Source of the DNA: Paracoccaceae bacterium
GTDB lineage: Bacteria; Pseudomonadota; Alphaproteobacteria; Rhodobacterales; Rhodobacteraceae
Assembly: GCA_002709405.1 (NCBI GenBank)
Contig: PAQV01000045.1
Location: 49,885-113,884 of the forward strand
Length of the DNA stretch: 64,000 nucleotides
Reading direction: 5' to 3'
Part shown: in pieces, positions 61,284 through 64,000 of the stretch
Layout: every line of letters begins with the position of its first letter
Numbering within the stretch: position 1 is the first letter of the stretch
Notes under the pieces: model-generated
Told to the model about the DNA's origin: nothing
Database searches by the model: none
The model's input: only the letters and a program-made list of their open reading frames with translations
Position numbers and translations under genes: made by a program

Positions 61284-61660
61284 GGGTCCGGCACCTCGGC
61301 CACCAGGTCACGCACGGCGCTGAGCACCTCGGCATTGGAAAACGGCTTGGTCATGAACCGGCTGACACCGGCCCGTTCGGCCATGTCCCGGTCGCGCGAC
61401 TGCCCCCGCGCGGTCAGCATCAGCACCGGCAGGGAGTGGTAGTCGGACAAGGCGCGCAGATCGCTGAGAATATCCATCCCGCTCTTGCCCGGCAGCATCA
61501 TGTCAAGGATCACCAGGTCGGGCGACACCCGTCGGATCACGTCGACCGCATCGCGCCCGTCGGCATGGGTATCCACCCGCCAGCCATCCCGAGACAACAG
61601 GAAGCGGATCGCCTCGATGATGTTCGGTTCATCCTCGATCAGCAGCACGTGCCGGCTCAT
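61280..61660 (-). CDS. single-domain response regulator
   Basis: 126 aa, receiver domain only. Acidic pocket EDE (9-11), phospho-acceptor Asp53 in LVILDMMLPG, Thr in LMLTARGQ and Lys in FMTKPFSN are all present. No output domain, so it probably relays or acts by protein contact. It is first in the operon with the small membrane protein and the SSS-type kinase, its presumptive partner. Confidence 0.94.
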   Translation of the reverse strand: MSRHVLLIEDEPNIIEAIRFLLSRDGWRVDTHADGRDAVDVIRRVSPDLVILDMMLPGKSGMDILSDLRALSDYHSLPVLMLTARGQSRDRDMAERAGVSRFMTKPFSNAEVLSAVRDLVAEVPDP

Positions 61661-61747
61661 CGTTTTCTCCCCTCCCGAGGGCAGCTCGGGTTATCCCGTA
61701 TGACGCCCCATTTTAGTCCAGAACTTACCCGCCCGCCTTGGCCTGTG

Positions 61748-63052
61748 TCAAAACCCTTCGCTCAGGATCGACGGTTCCCGTCGTGCCGGGCATCCGCTGC
61801 GTGGACAGACCCTGCAGGTGCTGCCCACGGGCTCGGGCTGACCATCGGCCTGCCCCCCCGGGATCCGCCGCACCAGCATCGTGGCCTGGAACAGCGGATC
61901 GCGGTTGAAATCGCGCGAACCGACGGGTTGTGCAATGGCAAAGGTGTCGAACACGGCAGCGCCCCGGCCCTCCTGCGTCAATGCGCGCCTGAGCGGGGTC
62001 AGGGGCCGCGACAGGGCCGAGAACAGCGGCCAAAGCGGACAGGTCGCCCCGAAGCGCGGCACGGCGAACCCATCGACCGGCTTGCGGAACAGCAAGGACC
62101 CGGCCGCATCGCAGACCACCAGCCCCACCGGGTCGGGCAGCACGTCGGCCGGCATCGCGGCCAGCCGCCGCAGGACCGAGGCCAGGTCCGTGCCGAAGAT
62201 GTCGCACAGGTCCAGCGGCGCGAACCCCACCCGGTCCAGCGCCTCTTTCATGCGGCTGACCGGCATCCGCCGGGCATCGGCGGCGTATCGGCTGAGCATC
62301 TCGGTCGCGATCTGCCGGGCCGCCCCGGTGGTCAGCGTGGCATTGTCCTGCACCAGGCTGTCGACCGGCGTGCCGGCGACTTCCAGCGCCGGGTAATGGT
62401 AGGCATGGTCGGCCACGAAGGCTTCGAGTTCCTCTTGCGGGACCCCCCGCCGTTCCTCCGCCGCGCCACTTTCGTCCAGGTAATCGACCAGCGCCTTGCA
62501 GCTTTCGGCCAGGCGCAGGCTGTCCTCGTTCAGGTTGCGGTGAAACCGGTCGCGCCATTCCCGTTCCAGCTCGCCCGGCTCGGCCAGGATCGAGGCTGTC
62601 GACCGGATCGCCGCCGCCGTCGACAGCAATTCGTGCACCGAGGCCGCAAGATGCGGGTCGTGGGTCAGCCGGTCGGACAGGATTTCGACCGTGCGCTCCA
62701 GCGAGGCGATGCGCCGGTGCGCGCTGGCCAGGACCTCGGCCCAGGCGGGGAAGCGCCCGGCGAATTCGTCGGCCCGGTCGGTCTCGTCGGCGGTGATCTC
62801 GGCGTCGGCGGCGGCCTCGCGCAGGGTGGCGATCAGCGTTGCCTCGGCGCCTTCGGTCAGTACCGAGGGTTCCACGCCCAGGGCCTGGGCGATATTGACA
62901 AGCAGCTTCCCGCCGATTCTCCGGCGGTTGTGCTCGATCAGGTTGAGGTAGGAGGCGGAAATCCCGATCTGACGGGCGAGGTCCGCCTGTTTCAGGCCGG
63001 ACATCGACCGCCTTTCGCGGATACGGCTGCCCGTCAGGCTTTCGCGCGCCAT
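61748..63052 (-). CDS. ScfR/RamB-like XRE family regulator
   Basis: 434 aa. An N-terminal Cro/XRE helix-turn-helix (about 8-62: LKQADLARQIGISASYLNLIE) is followed by the DUF2083 short-chain-fatty-acyl regulator body. The C-terminal cysteine cluster CRVCPRSGCPARRE is a family signature. Such proteins sense acyl-CoA and control propionate or acetate genes. It is divergent, by 225 bp, from the amide/urea-type ABC binding protein; target unknown. Confidence 0.92.
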   Translation of the reverse strand: MARESLTGSRIRERRSMSGLKQADLARQIGISASYLNLIEHNRRRIGGKLLVNIAQALGVEPSVLTEGAEATLIATLREAAADAEITADETDRADEFAGRFPAWAEVLASAHRRIASLERTVEILSDRLTHDPHLAASVHELLSTAAAIRSTASILAEPGELEREWRDRFHRNLNEDSLRLAESCKALVDYLDESGAAEERRGVPQEELEAFVADHAYHYPALEVAGTPVDSLVQDNATLTTGAARQIATEMLSRYAADARRMPVSRMKEALDRVGFAPLDLCDIFGTDLASVLRRLAAMPADVLPDPVGLVVCDAAGSLLFRKPVDGFAVPRFGATCPLWPLFSALSRPLTPLRRALTQEGRGAAVFDTFAIAQPVGSRDFNRDPLFQATMLVRRIPGGQADGQPEPVGSTCRVCPRSGCPARREPSILSEGF

Positions 63053-63277
63053 GGCATACCTCTGTCTTTCCCTCGCCTTCTCAAGGGCTTTCCGCGCTGC
63101 AGCATAAGATTTTTTACAACCCCCTCACTTAACCTGTACATGTATTTACAAAATTTTCTTGCCTTTCAAGGGACTTATTGCGTGATTTTCTGACCCCGCG
63201 AATACTGAGAGCGCACATTAGTGCCAGGGTCTGTGCGGAAGAGGAGCCGCGCTACCCGATCACCTAGGGAGGATTAC

Positions 63278-64000
63278 ATGTCCAAACAGAACGTCACCCG
63301 TCGCGGTGTCCTCAAGACCGGTGCGCTTTCCGGAGCCGGCGTCGCTCTGCCGACCATCTTCACCGCGTCGTCCGCCAGCGCTTTCACCAACGAGCCGACC
63401 GGTTCGTCCGTGACGCTGGGCTTCAACGTGCCCCAGACCGGCGCTTATGCCGATGAAGGGGCCGACGAACTGCGCGCCTATGAACTGGCTGTCGAACACC
63501 TGAACGGTGGCGGCGACGGCGGCATGATGAACACCTTTTCGTCCAAGGAACTGCAGGGGAACGGCATCCTGGGCAAGAAGGTCGAGTTCGTCACCGGCGA
63601 CACCCAGACCAAGTCGGACGCGGCCCGGGCCTCGGCCAAGTCGATGATCGAAAAGGATGGCGCGGTGATGATCACCGGCGGGTCGTCCTCGGGCGTGGCG
63701 ATCGCCGTGCAGGGTCTGTGCCAGGAAGCCGGCGTGATCTTCATGGCCGGCCTGACCCATTCGAACGACACCACCGGCAAGGACAAGAAGGCCAACGGGT
63801 TCCGCCACTTCTTCAACGGCTACATGTCGGGCGCCGCCCTGGCGCCGGTGCTGGCCGCGAACTACGGCAATGACCGCAAGGCCTATCACCTGACGGCCGA
63901 CTACACCTGGGGCTGGACCCAGCAGGAATCCATCGCCGCCGCCACCGAGGCGCTTGGCTGGGAAACCGTCAACAACGTGCTGACCCCGCTGGCCTCGACC
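63278..64000 (+). CDS. ABC transporter substrate-binding protein (UrtA/Peripl_BP_6 type), Tat-exported, partial
   Basis: 241 codons visible; the gene is cut by the right edge. The twin-arginine signal TRRGVLKTGALSGAGVALP (residues 7-25) is followed by a hydrophobic stretch and ASA near 36. The mature part reads VTLGFNVPQTGAYADEGADE and ITGGSSSGVAIAVQGLC, as in branched-chain amino acid / amide / urea binding proteins. A GGGAGGA ribosome site precedes the ATG at 63278. The upstream 225 bp are AT-rich and contain a TGTACATGTA palindrome. Confidence 0.93.
   Translation, partial: MSKQNVTRRGVLKTGALSGAGVALPTIFTASSASAFTNEPTGSSVTLGFNVPQTGAYADEGADELRAYELAVEHLNGGGDGGMMNTFSSKELQGNGILGKKVEFVTGDTQTKSDAARASAKSMIEKDGAVMITGGSSSGVAIAVQGLCQEAGVIFMAGLTHSNDTTGKDKKANGFRHFFNGYMSGAALAPVLAANYGNDRKAYHLTADYTWGWTQQESIAAATEALGWETVNNVLTPLAST

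Overview
The window is high-GC DNA, apparently from an alphaproteobacterium of the Rhodobacterales (Roseobacter-type). The evidence is a complete aerobic cobalamin pathway with cobN/cobG/cobE/cobF, a GapR (DUF2312) protein, a ScfR-type regulator, a BgsA/BgsB-like beta-glucan cluster and TRAP uptake genes. Everything here comes from reading the sequence; no database search was run. Family names are recognition by motif and remembered homology.

1-19.1 kb: vitamin B12. Two cobalamin riboswitches are readable. One (minus strand, about 1735-1933) precedes an unknown 100-aa gene, an ABC ATPase and a substrate-binding protein that runs off the left edge. The other (plus strand, about 4882-5076) precedes a long, tightly overlapping biosynthetic operon: DUF1636 gene, cobW, cobN, cobG, cobH, cobI, cobJ, cobL, cobE, cobM, cobB, cobA, cobF. 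cobK lies antisense inside it. Between the riboswitches, cobO, a potassium-channel-like gene and cobQ form a minus-strand group.

19.1-31.2 kb: an NmrA-like/DUF4345 pair with a divergent AraC regulator and a small P-loop kinase, then a decaying cluster. The DUF3604 gene has a stop codon and a 16-bp duplication, the next gene is frameshifted, a PPIase is fused to HupE by an apparent deletion, and a nitronate monooxygenase is frameshifted. A TRAP transporter and a MarR regulator follow.

31.2-45.6 kb: 3-hydroxybenzoate 4-monooxygenase (MobA-like), which shares an operator-like motif with the TRAP/marR region. Next come a small outer-membrane protein and a Cache receptor without output domain, convergent with a GH8-HlyD-GT2 beta-glucan operon. 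Then DUF1330, DUF2892 and MFS genes, and an AcoR-like regulator lacking the GAFTGA loop upstream of a flavin monooxygenase.

45.6-52.3 kb: a gene graveyard (LysR, quinone oxidoreductase, molybdopterin dehydrogenase, cytochrome c, pirin and rhodanese remnants) around an intact LysR / ring-cleavage VOC dioxygenase / esterase unit and an alpha/beta hydrolase. It ends at tRNA-Thr(TGT).

52.3-64 kb: core-like genes: a conserved hypothetical, gapR, small proteins, a 25-bp triple repeat, a sulfide/persulfide operon (MBL hydrolase, two YeeE/YedE halves, DUF442 phosphatase) with a clear terminator, a SpoA-domain (FliM/FliN-type) protein, a response regulator / membrane protein / SSS-histidine kinase operon, a ScfR-like regulator, and the start of a Tat-exported ABC binding protein cut by the right edge.
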